Shown piece by piece: positions 32,815 to 42,152 of a stretch of 64,000 nt of DNA (the stretch's first letter is position 1; each line of letters begins with the position of its first letter). Below the pieces are notes generated by a model. It was not told the origin of the DNA. It did no database searches and saw nothing but the letters and a program-made list of their open reading frames with translations. Source of the DNA: Olleya sp. Hel_I_94 (GTDB lineage Bacteria; Bacteroidota; Bacteroidia; Flavobacteriales; Flavobacteriaceae). The stretch spans positions 439,001 through 503,000 of the forward strand of contig NZ_VISI01000002.1 in NCBI RefSeq assembly GCF_007827365.1. The letters run 5' to 3'. The translations under genes and the position numbers were made by a program.

Positions 32815-34821
32815 ATGAAAACAGCAGTATTAGAAAAAACCATAATGACTTTTGATAAAAAAACTCTAGATAACACTACGCTTTTAAACCTTTATAAGCG
32901 TATGCTAAAACCAAGATTAATAGAAGAAAAAATGCTAATTTTATTACGTCAAGGTAAGGTTAGTAAATGGTTTTCTGGTATTGGTCAAGAAGCTATATCT
33001 GTTGGCGTAACCTCGGTTTTGGATCAGGAAGAATACATCTTACCAATGCACAGGAATTTAGGTGTTTTTACGACTAGAGACATTCCATTACACAGATTAT
33101 TTTCACAGTGGCAAGGAAAAGCTAATGGTTTTACTAAAGGTCGTGACAGAAGCTTTCATTTTGGAACACAAGAATTTAATATAGTGGGAATGATTAGCCA
33201 TTTAGGACCTCAATTTGGCGTTGCAGATGGGATTGCATTAGCATCAAAACTTAAAAATAAAAATCAAGTTACTGCTGTATTTACAGGAGAAGGCGGAACA
33301 AGTGAAGGAGATATACACGAAGCGTTAAACGTAGCTTCTGTATGGCAATTACCAGTATTGTTTTGTATAGAAAATAATGGATACGGTTTATCCACACCAA
33401 CTACAGAGCAATATAATTGTAAAGATTTAGCAGACAGAGCTATTGGTTACGGTATGGAAAGCCATATAATTGATGGTAATAATATCTTAGAAGTTTACAC
33501 AAAATTAAATGATATTGTAACAAGTATGCGTAAAAATCCGCGTCCTGTTTTAATCGAGTTTAAAACTTTTAGAATGCGTGGACACGAGGAGGCTAGTGGT
33601 ACCAAATATGTGCCACAAGACTTAATGGATCAATGGGCAGCTAAAGATCCTATCCAGAATTTTGAAGAGTATTTAGTACAACAAGCGCTTTTAAATGACA
33701 CAATTATTGCGGATTTAAAAGAAGAAATAATTAAAGAAATTAATGATAATTTAGATATCGCTTACGCGGAAACTCCAATCACACCTATTGAAAGTGATGA
33801 ATTAAATGATGTGTTTCAAAACTTTGAATATCAAGAATTTAAAGAAAACAGTAATACTGAAGAATTACGATTAATTGATGCTATATCTGAAGGATTAAAA
33901 CAATCCATGGAGCGTCACGATGATTTAGTAATTATGGGTCAAGATGTTGCCGAATATGGTGGTGTTTTTAAAATAACTGATGGTTTTGTAGCGCAATTTG
34001 GAAAAGACAGAGTACGTAATACTCCAATTTGTGAATCTGCTATTATCGAAACTGCAATGGGCTTAAGTATTGCGGGAATTAAAAGTGTGGTGGAGTTACA
34101 GTTTAGTGACTTTGTGACCTCAGGTTTTAATCCTGTAGTTAATTATTTAGCAAAATCACATTACCGTTGGAACCAAAATGCAGATGTAGTTTTAAGAATG
34201 CCATGTGGCGCAGGCGTTGCAGCAGGACCATTTCATAGTCAAACAAATGAAGCTTGGTTTACAAAAACACCTGGTTTAAAAGTGGTGTATCCAGCGTTTC
34301 CGTATGATGCTAAAGGACTTTTAGCTACAGCCATTAACGATCCAAATCCTGTCTTGTTTTTTGAACATAAAGCATTATATAGAAGTATTAGACAACAGGT
34401 TCCAACCGATTATTTTACAATTCCGTTTGGTAAAGCTGCAACCTTACAATCAGGAAACGATGTTACTGTAATAGCTTATGGTGCAGCAGTACATTGGGCT
34501 TTAAATACACTAGAAAAACATCCAAATATCAAAGCAGATGTTATTGATTTAAGAACTTTACAACCTTTAGATACTGATACTATTTACGCGTCAGTTAAAA
34601 AGACAGGTAGAGCTATTATATTACAAGAAGACTCGTTATTTGGAGGAATAGCAAGTGATATATCTGCATTAATAATGGAGCATTGTTTTGAGCAATTAGA
34701 CGCTCCTGTTAAGCGAGTCGCTAGTTTAGATACACCAATACCATTTATAAATCAATTAGAAGATCAATACCTTTCTAGAGATAAATTTGAAGGTGAATTA
34801 CTAAAATTATTAGAGTATTAA
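32815..34821 (+). CDS. Fused alpha-beta E1 subunit of a 2-oxoacid dehydrogenase complex
   Basis: 668 residues. The alpha part (to about 320) has the thiamine-diphosphate motif in GEGGTSEGDIHEALNVASVWQLPVLFCIENNGYG near residue 158 and FRMRGHEEASGTKYVP. The beta part (about 340-668) reads LVIMGQDVAEYGGVFKITDGF and PICESAIIETAMGLSIAG, with VIDLRTLQPLD near the end. The alpha-beta fusion is the Bacteroidota form of the branched-chain or pyruvate-type E1, which decarboxylates 2-oxoacids and loads lipoyl-E2. Branched-chain substrates fit best, as these organisms make branched fatty acids, but this is inference. The in-frame ATG at 32848 is an alternative start. E2 and E3 are not nearby. Confidence 0.88.
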   Translation: MKTAVLEKTIMTFDKKTLDNTTLLNLYKRMLKPRLIEEKMLILLRQGKVSKWFSGIGQEAISVGVTSVLDQEEYILPMHRNLGVFTTRDIPLHRLFSQWQGKANGFTKGRDRSFHFGTQEFNIVGMISHLGPQFGVADGIALASKLKNKNQVTAVFTGEGGTSEGDIHEALNVASVWQLPVLFCIENNGYGLSTPTTEQYNCKDLADRAIGYGMESHIIDGNNILEVYTKLNDIVTSMRKNPRPVLIEFKTFRMRGHEEASGTKYVPQDLMDQWAAKDPIQNFEEYLVQQALLNDTIIADLKEEIIKEINDNLDIAYAETPITPIESDELNDVFQNFEYQEFKENSNTEELRLIDAISEGLKQSMERHDDLVIMGQDVAEYGGVFKITDGFVAQFGKDRVRNTPICESAIIETAMGLSIAGIKSVVELQFSDFVTSGFNPVVNYLAKSHYRWNQNADVVLRMPCGAGVAAGPFHSQTNEAWFTKTPGLKVVYPAFPYDAKGLLATAINDPNPVLFFEHKALYRSIRQQVPTDYFTIPFGKAATLQSGNDVTVIAYGAAVHWALNTLEKHPNIKADVIDLRTLQPLDTDTIYASVKKTGRAIILQEDSLFGGIASDISALIMEHCFEQLDAPVKRVASLDTPIPFINQLEDQYLSRDKFEGELLKLLEY

Positions 34822-34884
34822 TATATTTTTAGCATTTAGGTATGATTTTTGGTTTATTTTCGACTAATAATAGATAATAATACC

Positions 34885-35649
34885 ATGAAATTTTACATTT
34901 CTTTTTTTATTCTTTTTAGCATCTCACTATTCGGTTATGCCCAAATAGATAGTGAGAGTAATGGTTTTGCCATTCCTGCAATAGAATCTGAAGACCCTAA
35001 AGATGATCCAGAATTAATTATAGAGCCTGCTCCAGAAGCAGAAACGGTCAAACCTGATGCTGCAAATAACAATGAAATTATTGCGCCTAAGGAGGTGCAA
35101 ACTGCTGTTAAACCTAAAAAAGAGTTCTCGATGATTGAAGAGGATAATAACTTTAGAAATCCAGCAGAATTGTTTAATAAGCAATTAAAAAAACAACTTA
35201 AGTTTAAGGAAGACGACGAAAAATCTAATAATGGAAGCTTAGTTAATCAATTTTTAGGAGAGTATAAAACAACAGCTAAAGTCGTTAACATAATCTACAG
35301 AGATCATCAATATCCTGATGGCGATGCTATACGTGTCTTTTTAAATGATGATATTATGGTACCAAGTGTGACATTAACTTCAGGGTTTAATGGCTTATTA
35401 ATATCTTTAGATGAAGGTATTAATAAAATAGACTTCCAGGCTTTAAACCAAGGGACTTCTGGACCAAATACAGCAGAGTTTCAGGTATTGGATAAAGATG
35501 GGAATGTTATTGTTTCAAACCAATGGAATCTGGCAACAGGTGTTAAAGCATCCATTGTTGTTGTTAAAGAAGAGGGTAGTGTGCTTAAGTTAAAATCTCA
35601 GGTAGAAGACAAATCTGAAGCTGATCCAAATCCAAAAAATGACGAATAA
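34885..35649 (+). CDS. Secreted protein of unknown function
   Basis: 254 residues from the ATG at 34885, chosen because a clean signal peptide begins there (MKFYISFFILFSISLFGYAQ). An upstream ATG at 34849 would add 12 residues before it. A low-complexity acidic, Pro/Glu/Ala-rich linker (ESEDPKDDPELIIEPAPEAE) leads to a basic patch (NKQLKKQLKFKEDDEKS). A compact beta domain follows: VVNIIYRDHQYPDGDAIRVFLNDDI, SLDEGINKIDFQALNQGTSGPNTAEFQVLD. The domain looks like an Ig-like or C2-like beta sandwich, and Asp-rich loops could bind calcium. No family name is certain. It is convergent with the tolC-like gene, with 1 nt between stops. Confidence 0.7.
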   Translation: MKFYISFFILFSISLFGYAQIDSESNGFAIPAIESEDPKDDPELIIEPAPEAETVKPDAANNNEIIAPKEVQTAVKPKKEFSMIEEDNNFRNPAELFNKQLKKQLKFKEDDEKSNNGSLVNQFLGEYKTTAKVVNIIYRDHQYPDGDAIRVFLNDDIMVPSVTLTSGFNGLLISLDEGINKIDFQALNQGTSGPNTAEFQVLDKDGNVIVSNQWNLATGVKASIVVVKEEGSVLKLKSQVEDKSEADPNPKNDE

Positions 35650-35650
35650 C

Positions 35651-37033
35651 TTAATTAGGTACTAGACCTAAACTATTAAATAATTTAGCTTTTGTAGCAT
35701 AAAATTTATTGTTTAATTGTATTGCTTTTACTTGAGATTCAATCAATTTATTTTCTCTACTATTTATTAAAAACACTGAACTTTCACCAAAGCTAAATTT
35801 ACGTTCTTCTGCGCTAAGCAACGTTTTGTAATCTGCAACTATTGTTTTAATTAATTGGTTTTGAGTCTTGTAAGACTCTAATTCTTGCGTAATAGCTTCA
35901 ATTTTATTTTTTATCTGAAGTTGGGTGTCTGCAAATGTAAATTGGGCATCTTGTAATTTTAGTTTAGATAATTTTAAATCACCACGTTCCTTTCTTAAAA
36001 ATAAAGGAAATGCAACATTTATCGTTGCTTTATATGATGCAGCATTAAACGTATTTACTTGATCTGGAGTTTCTGACAAAAAATTATATTGAGCATCAAT
36101 AACTGGTAAAAGTTTATTCGCTTTTAATCGTCTATCTACATCTAAACCATCTATTTTACTTGCTAAAGCTAATAATTTTGGATGATTATCTAAATTGTAA
36201 CTTTGGATAGTGTTGATACCTAAAACTAGGTCAACATCTTCTTCTAAAGTATTGATAGGACTTACGGTTTGATTAATATCAACAGGCGTATTGTTTAACC
36301 AAATAAAGTTAGAAGCCTCCAAACGCGATTTTAATAATTTTACTTTTGCTTGTTCAAGTTCAAGCATTCTGTTTTTAACTACAATACCAGCTTCTAAACT
36401 ATCAATACCTGCTTTGTCTCCTGCTAAAACGCTTGAACGCACACCATTAAATCTTATGCTAGCATTAGCTAAAAAACGCTCGTAAATTTTAGTTTCATTA
36501 TAAGTTTGTAACCAATCAAAATAAGCTATTGATGCGTCATAAAGGACTTGATTTACTTGTAAATTACGTTCTGCTTGAGTTTGCTCTTTAAAAAACTTAG
36601 CTTTTTTAACGTCAGCCATTCTCTTGTTTATCAATAACCCTTGTCCTAAAGAAAATCCAATTCCTGCGCTAAATAATCCATCTTCAGGGACTGTATTTTC
36701 TGGGTTTAGATAATAACCTGTGTTTTCCTCAAAGTTAGCTTTAAGTTCTATTCCGTACCAAGTTGGGACTTTAAATGTTGCATTTAAACGCTCATAATAC
36801 TCGGTGTTTTTATAATCTTTTTCATTAAAATCGGCTTCAAGCTTTGGGTCAAAACCACCTCGTGCTTTCATTAAAGAAGCTTGACCACTTTCAAGTAATA
36901 AATCGGCTTGTTTAGCAACAGGATGATATTGCTTAACATAGCCTAAAAATTCGGTATAACTTAAACTATCCAACGTTTGAGACTGCAGTACAAATGGGAT
37001 AATAATTGTTATGTATAAAATAACTTTTTTCAT
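35651..37033 (-). CDS. TolC-family outer-membrane efflux protein
   Basis: 460 residues with a signal peptide (MKKVILYITIIIPFVLQSQT). The two-fold repeat of long amphipathic helices and short barrel strands typical of outer-membrane efflux proteins is visible: SLSYTEFLGYVKQYHPVAKQADLLLESGQASLMKARGGFDPKLEADFN near the start and a second helical half from about 265. It is the last gene of a TetR-ABC-HlyD-TolC operon, starting 2 nt after the HlyD stop. It should form the outer-membrane duct for the exporter encoded upstream. Confidence 0.88.
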   Translation of the reverse strand: MKKVILYITIIIPFVLQSQTLDSLSYTEFLGYVKQYHPVAKQADLLLESGQASLMKARGGFDPKLEADFNEKDYKNTEYYERLNATFKVPTWYGIELKANFEENTGYYLNPENTVPEDGLFSAGIGFSLGQGLLINKRMADVKKAKFFKEQTQAERNLQVNQVLYDASIAYFDWLQTYNETKIYERFLANASIRFNGVRSSVLAGDKAGIDSLEAGIVVKNRMLELEQAKVKLLKSRLEASNFIWLNNTPVDINQTVSPINTLEEDVDLVLGINTIQSYNLDNHPKLLALASKIDGLDVDRRLKANKLLPVIDAQYNFLSETPDQVNTFNAASYKATINVAFPLFLRKERGDLKLSKLKLQDAQFTFADTQLQIKNKIEAITQELESYKTQNQLIKTIVADYKTLLSAEERKFSFGESSVFLINSRENKLIESQVKAIQLNNKFYATKAKLFNSLGLVPN

Positions 37034-37035
37034 AT

Positions 37036-38391
37036 TTATTTTTTGTCTGCTTTTGCTGTTTTATTATCAGTTGGTTGATAATAGTTAGGAGGGAAGCCAT
37101 TTAATTGCCTCCATAATTCAAACCAAATTGGCACATCTTCTAATAATCCAATAGCTCTGGCACCAGAACCAACGCGAATAGCTTCAGGCCATTTATGCTC
37201 GTTTTCAACAGGAGCTAAAAGCACTCTAAATTTCCCGTTAGGACTTATAAAACGCTCTATTGCTACTACTTTCGCACCATATGTTCCGTAGGACACGTTA
37301 GGCCAACCACTAAATATAATTGCAGGCCAACCGTCAAACTGAACCCTAAAAACTTCGCCTTCGTGTACTAAAGGTAAATCTATTGGGTTTATAAACGTCT
37401 CAATAGCAATATCAAAATTTGAAGGAGATATACCTACCAATTGTTCGCCTTCTTTAAATGTTTCACCAATACCAGCTTTAATAGCTTTGTTTATGTAGCC
37501 ATCTTGAGGAGCTTTAATGTAATACATATCATTACGCATCGAGTAATTAGTAAAATCGTTTTCTAATTTTGTGACTTGTGCTTCTGCATCAAAACCGCTT
37601 GATTCTGCAGTAAATTTATCGCTTTGTGCTTTTGATATTTTATCAGAATACTCAGCACTAATACGATTTAACTCTACTTTAGCGTTAATAATCTCGTTTT
37701 GAGCAGCTAGATATTTGTTTTCTTGCGAAATTAATTTTGCCTGAGTTTCTTGCAATTTTAAACGTTTTTCTTCTACGTCTGTAACTGCTTTTAAACCTTC
37801 GGTTTGCAATTGCTGTGTACGTTCAAATTGCTTTTGTGCGATGCCTAAATTGGTTTTAGAAGCTTCAAAATCTATACTATCACTTTTTACTTTTAATTTA
37901 GATTGTAACAACTTGTTTTCGGCTTGTTCAAGTTTTAATTTTCTTTCATTGGCTAAAGCCGATATTTGGTTGTTTAAAGCATTGACTTTACCAACATAAG
38001 ATTGTACTGACGATGATTTAGCTTTTATTTGCTGACTTGTTCTTTCAACCAAGTTAGGATCAAAATATTCATTTTTTATTTCCGAAATAAATAAAATCGT
38101 ATCACCTTTAGCTACAAAGTCCCCTTCTTTAACAAACCATTTTTCAATACGTCCAGGAATAGGTGATTGTATGGTTTGAGGACGCTGGTCAGGCGTTAAA
38201 GTGGTAACTAAACCTGAGGCTGTTATATTTTGGGTCCAAGGAAGAAACAAAATAATGATACCAATTACTCCAAAAATGATAAGTAAACGATTAAAATGCT
38301 TGTAATGTCTTCTGGTTAATGCTCTTTGCACCGAAGTATATCGACTGATGTCAACATTTTTATTGACGCTATTTGTTGAAATATTTAACAT
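37036..38391 (-). CDS. HlyD-family membrane fusion protein
   Basis: 451 residues. One membrane helix (LLIIFGVIGIIILFLPW, about 35-51) follows a cytoplasmic N-terminus. A split biotinyl-lipoyl domain (TIQSPIPGRIEKWFVKEGDFVAKGDTILFI; YYIKAPQDGYINKAIKAGIGETFKEGEQLVGI) flanks a long coiled coil (about 120-265). A beta-barrel region and a C-terminal extension follow. It bridges the inner-membrane ABC protein and the TolC channel. The stop is 2 nt before the TolC start, and the start is 1 nt after the ABC stop, showing one transcript. Confidence 0.9.
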   Translation of the reverse strand: MLNISTNSVNKNVDISRYTSVQRALTRRHYKHFNRLLIIFGVIGIIILFLPWTQNITASGLVTTLTPDQRPQTIQSPIPGRIEKWFVKEGDFVAKGDTILFISEIKNEYFDPNLVERTSQQIKAKSSSVQSYVGKVNALNNQISALANERKLKLEQAENKLLQSKLKVKSDSIDFEASKTNLGIAQKQFERTQQLQTEGLKAVTDVEEKRLKLQETQAKLISQENKYLAAQNEIINAKVELNRISAEYSDKISKAQSDKFTAESSGFDAEAQVTKLENDFTNYSMRNDMYYIKAPQDGYINKAIKAGIGETFKEGEQLVGISPSNFDIAIETFINPIDLPLVHEGEVFRVQFDGWPAIIFSGWPNVSYGTYGAKVVAIERFISPNGKFRVLLAPVENEHKWPEAIRVGSGARAIGLLEDVPIWFELWRQLNGFPPNYYQPTDNKTAKADKK

Positions 38392-38392
38392 G

Positions 38393-40060
38393 CTATTTTG
38401 TGTTAATTATTTGACCTTTTTCTAAAATGATAACTTTGTCTAATTTAGAATGCCAAATGTTATTTTGACTAACTACTATAAGTGTCCAAGGATGTTCTGG
38501 TTGACTTAAAAAATTGACTAGTTGTTGTGCTTCTTTAGCTTCAAATTGATCAAGAGGCTCTTTTAGCATTAGTAATTTAGGGTTTTTAACGATGCTTCTA
38601 GCTAACATAATTTTTTTAGATATGGTAAAGGATACGCCTTTACCTTCTGGATAAATCATTGTATTTAAACCATTAGGTAACTGTTTTACAAAATCTTTTA
38701 ATCCTACATTTTGAATAGCCCAATCTAATTGCTGACTTGTAATGTCTGTATCTCCAAACGTAATGTTTTGTAAAAGTGTACCTTCAAAAGGTGTTTCTTC
38801 TACTAAAGTTTGACCAATATGTTGTCTGTAACTATTAATATTTAAACTAGTCAGCGATTTATCACAGACATAAACGCTTCCATTTGTTGGACTAATTACT
38901 CCAGCTATTAATTTTAACAAACTAGATTTACCAGAACCACTATTACCTTGGATTAAGATGCGGTCTTTTGCATTAATTTTTAGAGAAACATCTTGCAAAA
39001 TTGGCTTTTTTCTGTCCTTAACACTGTAAGACACATTATCTAATTCTATATTAAAGTCATTATGTTTTACATTTAAAATTTCGCCATCCTGAGGTTCTAA
39101 TTCTTTATCAACGACTTTACCTAATTTTTCAATAGAAGTCAAAACATCATAAAAGGTTTCTAGTCCTAATATTAGTTTTTCAACAGAATTAATAACTAAT
39201 AGGATAATAATTTCAGCAGCAACAAATTGACCAATATTCATTTGTTGGTTAAGTACTAAAGCACCACCAATCATTAATAATCCTGCAGTTACTAGAACTT
39301 TAAATCCAATTAACTGAATGAATTGTATGACCAATATCTTAAAATGACTCTCACGAGCTTCTAAATAATTAGTAACTAATTTGTCATTTTTATTAAGTGC
39401 TAAGCTTGTTTTTCCTGATAATTTAAAGCTTACAATAGATCTAGCAATCTCTTGAAGCCAATGCGCTACTTTGTATTTATGATTAGATTCATCAATACTT
39501 GTTCTTAACCCTTTTTCTGCAGTAAATTTAAATACTACATAAATTAGGATTAATAATAAAGCACCATAAATTATAAAAAAGGGATGGTAAAAGGATAATA
39601 ACATTAATCCAAATACAATTTGTAAAACTGCAGCAGGAAAGTCTATCATTACTTTGGCAATACCTTTTTGCACATTTATTGTGTCAAAAAAACGATTAGC
39701 TAATTCTGGTGGGTAATAACCATTTAATTCGCTCATTTTCATTTTAGGAAAACGGTAAGCAAACTCAAAAGACGCTCTTGTAAAAATTTTTTGTTGAATA
39801 TTTTCTATAATTCTTATTTGCATTAATTGTAGTACACCAACAAAAACAACACCTAAAGTCACTAATACGACTAATACTATCCATGATGTGCTAACTTGAG
39901 CTGCCTGTAATAAATTAATAATAGCTTGTATTCCAAGCGGTAACGATAAGTTTACTAATCCTGCAAAAATGGCATAGAAAAAGACTTGTCTGACGTCTTT
40001 TTTGTCTAATTTAAGTAGGCTAATAAAGCGTTGCCAAGCGGTTAATATTTTTTTACTCAT
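38393..40060 (-). CDS. ABC exporter subunit with degenerate ATPase domain
   Basis: 555 residues: a six-helix exporter membrane domain (about 20-310) and a nucleotide-binding domain (about 330-555). Walker A is intact (GNSGSGKSSLLK near 372). The other ATPase motifs are not. The Q-loop glutamine is replaced (IGQTLVEETPF). The signature LSGGQ is VSFTI (VSFTISKKIMLAR near 475). Walker B Asp is Lys (LLMLKEPLDQ near 495), and the H-loop His is lost (LIVVSQNN near 527). The protein may bind but hardly hydrolyse ATP, or pair with another ATPase. It overlaps the TetR stop by 8 nt and is followed by the HlyD and TolC genes. Confidence 0.85.
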   Translation of the reverse strand: MSKKILTAWQRFISLLKLDKKDVRQVFFYAIFAGLVNLSLPLGIQAIINLLQAAQVSTSWIVLVVLVTLGVVFVGVLQLMQIRIIENIQQKIFTRASFEFAYRFPKMKMSELNGYYPPELANRFFDTINVQKGIAKVMIDFPAAVLQIVFGLMLLSFYHPFFIIYGALLLILIYVVFKFTAEKGLRTSIDESNHKYKVAHWLQEIARSIVSFKLSGKTSLALNKNDKLVTNYLEARESHFKILVIQFIQLIGFKVLVTAGLLMIGGALVLNQQMNIGQFVAAEIIILLVINSVEKLILGLETFYDVLTSIEKLGKVVDKELEPQDGEILNVKHNDFNIELDNVSYSVKDRKKPILQDVSLKINAKDRILIQGNSGSGKSSLLKLIAGVISPTNGSVYVCDKSLTSLNINSYRQHIGQTLVEETPFEGTLLQNITFGDTDITSQQLDWAIQNVGLKDFVKQLPNGLNTMIYPEGKGVSFTISKKIMLARSIVKNPKLLMLKEPLDQFEAKEAQQLVNFLSQPEHPWTLIVVSQNNIWHSKLDKVIILEKGQIINTK

Positions 40061-40739
40061 TTGTTGAGATGTTAAGGGTTTTGAAAACTAAATCTTTAAA
40101 ATAGTTAGTTGGATCGTCTGATTTTTTAAGATCAGATATAGTAGTAAAATGGTCTTTTAAAAAATGCTGATGCAATGCACCATCAATAACAGTACTTGAT
40201 AAACTAAAGGCATACGAATAATCCTTATCAATGGTTAATACCATATCATGTAGTCGTGTAACCAGTCTTTTGTATACTAGAAAGTAACCTTCCTTATTTT
40301 CGTTATCGACCTCTTTAGTTAGGTATGATTTAGAGTATTCGTTAATTACAATACGTTTTAAAAGTACCTCATCGATATGAGAGAAATTAGAGTCTAAAGT
40401 TGCTGATTGTGCAAGGACCTCAATAGCTTTTTCAATTTTTTGTTTTGGATTTGCAATACTGTTAGTAGCAAAAACCAATTGATATTCTAACCAGCTCCAA
40501 TACCAAGAGGTAAGGTAGATTAGTAGTTTGTGTTTGCTTTCAAAATAACGATAAATGCTACTCTCGTTAGAGCCAATTTTAGTACCTAATTTTTTAAACG
40601 TAAATAAATCAAATCCAATCTCATCAATTAGTTGGATACTGTTTTCAACAATACGTTTACCTAAATCAGAAGATTCTGGATCTTTAAGGTAAATTTTATC
40701 GTTTATATTAATTTTTAGATTTGAAAGTAAACTATGCAT
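40053..40739 (-). CDS. TetR-family transcriptional regulator
   Basis: 228 residues with an N-terminal helix-turn-helix at about 28-75 (RIVENSIQLIDEIGFDLFTFKKLGTKIGSNESSIYRYFESKHKLL), the TetR pattern. The C-terminal ligand domain is not recognisable. It is the first gene of the exporter operon, overlapping the ABC gene by 8 nt, and so most likely controls its own operon. No clear palindromic operator was found in the 95 nt upstream. An ATG at 40739 is used; the first 25 residues before the HTH are not typical and may be disordered. Confidence 0.88.
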   Translation of the reverse strand: MHSLLSNLKININDKIYLKDPESSDLGKRIVENSIQLIDEIGFDLFTFKKLGTKIGSNESSIYRYFESKHKLLIYLTSWYWSWLEYQLVFATNSIANPKQKIEKAIEVLAQSATLDSNFSHIDEVLLKRIVINEYSKSYLTKEVDNENKEGYFLVYKRLVTRLHDMVLTIDKDYSYAFSLSSTVIDGALHQHFLKDHFTTISDLKKSDDPTNYFKDLVFKTLNISTNE

Positions 40740-40834
40740 AAATAATTATTTGATTGCAAAGATAATAGTAATACTATTACAAATGAAATCACATTAACTA
40801 TTTATTAACTTTTTCTAAAAATTATAAAAGTAAT

Positions 40835-42079
40835 TTACTTAAAAGTACTGTTGCTAGGCAATTCAAAAAGTTCTAAATCAAAGTAAGGTACAGCAGCAAG
40901 GAAGTGGTCAAAAAGGTCGCTCATAACATACTCATAACTTTCCCAACGTTTATCTTTACTAAAACAGTAAATCTCTAGAGGCACACCTTGAGAGGTAGGT
41001 TGTAATTGTCTTGCCATTAATAACATGTTATTATTAATAGCAGAATGCTGCTCTAAATACGTCTGTATAAATTTTCTAAAAACACCAATATTGGTCATAT
41101 TGCGACCATTAATTAATGAAGATTTATCTATACCATGAGATGTATTAAAATTATTAATCTTGTCTTGCATGGTACTTAGATAAGTGGATATGATTTCAAT
41201 CTCTTTTAAACGTTCAATATCTTCATTGTTTAAATATTTGATAGACGTTTGCTTGATTAACATGTGTCGTTTGATACGTCTACCATCAGAGTTTGTCATT
41301 CCTCTCCAGTTTTTAAACGAGTCTGATATTAAAGCATACGTTGGTATAGTGGTAATAGTGTTATCAAAATTTTGAACCTTAACCGTTGCTAAATTAATTT
41401 CAATAACATCTCCATCTGCACCAAATTTTTCAAAAGTAATCCAGTCACCAATACGAACCATATCATTTATAGACACTTGTATACTTGCTACAAAACCTAA
41501 AATGGTATCCTTAAATATTAATAATATAATAGCAGTAGCAGCACCAAAACCAGTGATAAACTTCCATAGAGAATCTCCTCCAACCAGAACAGCCATAGCC
41601 AATCCAGCACCAAGTATCCATGCAAATATCATAAAAACTTGTATGTAACTATCTATTGGTTTATCCCTTAAACTAGGTAAAGTTTTAAAGTAATTTTTTA
41701 AAGTATTAAGTATACTTCTTACAATCCAAAGCCCTAAAACAATTCCTGCCACTTGCATACATTTTTCAAAAAGCAAATGCAGATTAGCAAAATCATTAAA
41801 TACTAACGGAATACTTTTTATTGCAGTATATAAAGCTGGAATATGCGCTATATTTCTAGGGACACGATTAGTAATTAATAAGTCGTCAAAATTTGATTTT
41901 GTTCGTGATGCAATTTTAGCCGAAATCAACCTTAAAACCTTTCTAACTAATAGATCTAAAATTAAAATAAAGATTAGTGTTAAAATCAATAACACCAACA
42001 TATTTAAGTACTTAGATGTAACTCTAGTTAGTCCTAAATCTCTAAAATAATCGTAAAAAAAATGTGCGTATTGTATCAT
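40835..42079 (-). CDS. MscS-family mechanosensitive channel (YbdG-like)
   Basis: 414 residues, longer than E. coli MscS. Four or five N-terminal membrane helices, then the pore-lining helix and MscS beta domain: ATAIILLIFKDTILGFVASIQVSINDMVRIGDWITFEKFGADGDVIEINLATVKVQNFDNTITTIPTYALISDSFKNWRGM. A cytoplasmic alpha/beta part follows. The insertion after the beta domain (NSDGRRIKRHMLIKQTSIKYL) is the YbdG form. It should protect the cell from osmotic downshock. Single gene: 95 nt separate it from the TetR gene, and 73 nt from the pseudouridine synthase gene. Confidence 0.9.
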   Translation of the reverse strand: MIQYAHFFYDYFRDLGLTRVTSKYLNMLVLLILTLIFILILDLLVRKVLRLISAKIASRTKSNFDDLLITNRVPRNIAHIPALYTAIKSIPLVFNDFANLHLLFEKCMQVAGIVLGLWIVRSILNTLKNYFKTLPSLRDKPIDSYIQVFMIFAWILGAGLAMAVLVGGDSLWKFITGFGAATAIILLIFKDTILGFVASIQVSINDMVRIGDWITFEKFGADGDVIEINLATVKVQNFDNTITTIPTYALISDSFKNWRGMTNSDGRRIKRHMLIKQTSIKYLNNEDIERLKEIEIISTYLSTMQDKINNFNTSHGIDKSSLINGRNMTNIGVFRKFIQTYLEQHSAINNNMLLMARQLQPTSQGVPLEIYCFSKDKRWESYEYVMSDLFDHFLAAVPYFDLELFELPSNSTFK

Positions 42080-42152
42080 GAAATATGTTAATATTTAAAA
42101 CAAAAGTACTATGTTTTTAACAATTACTCTTGCTATAAAAACTAAAGATACG

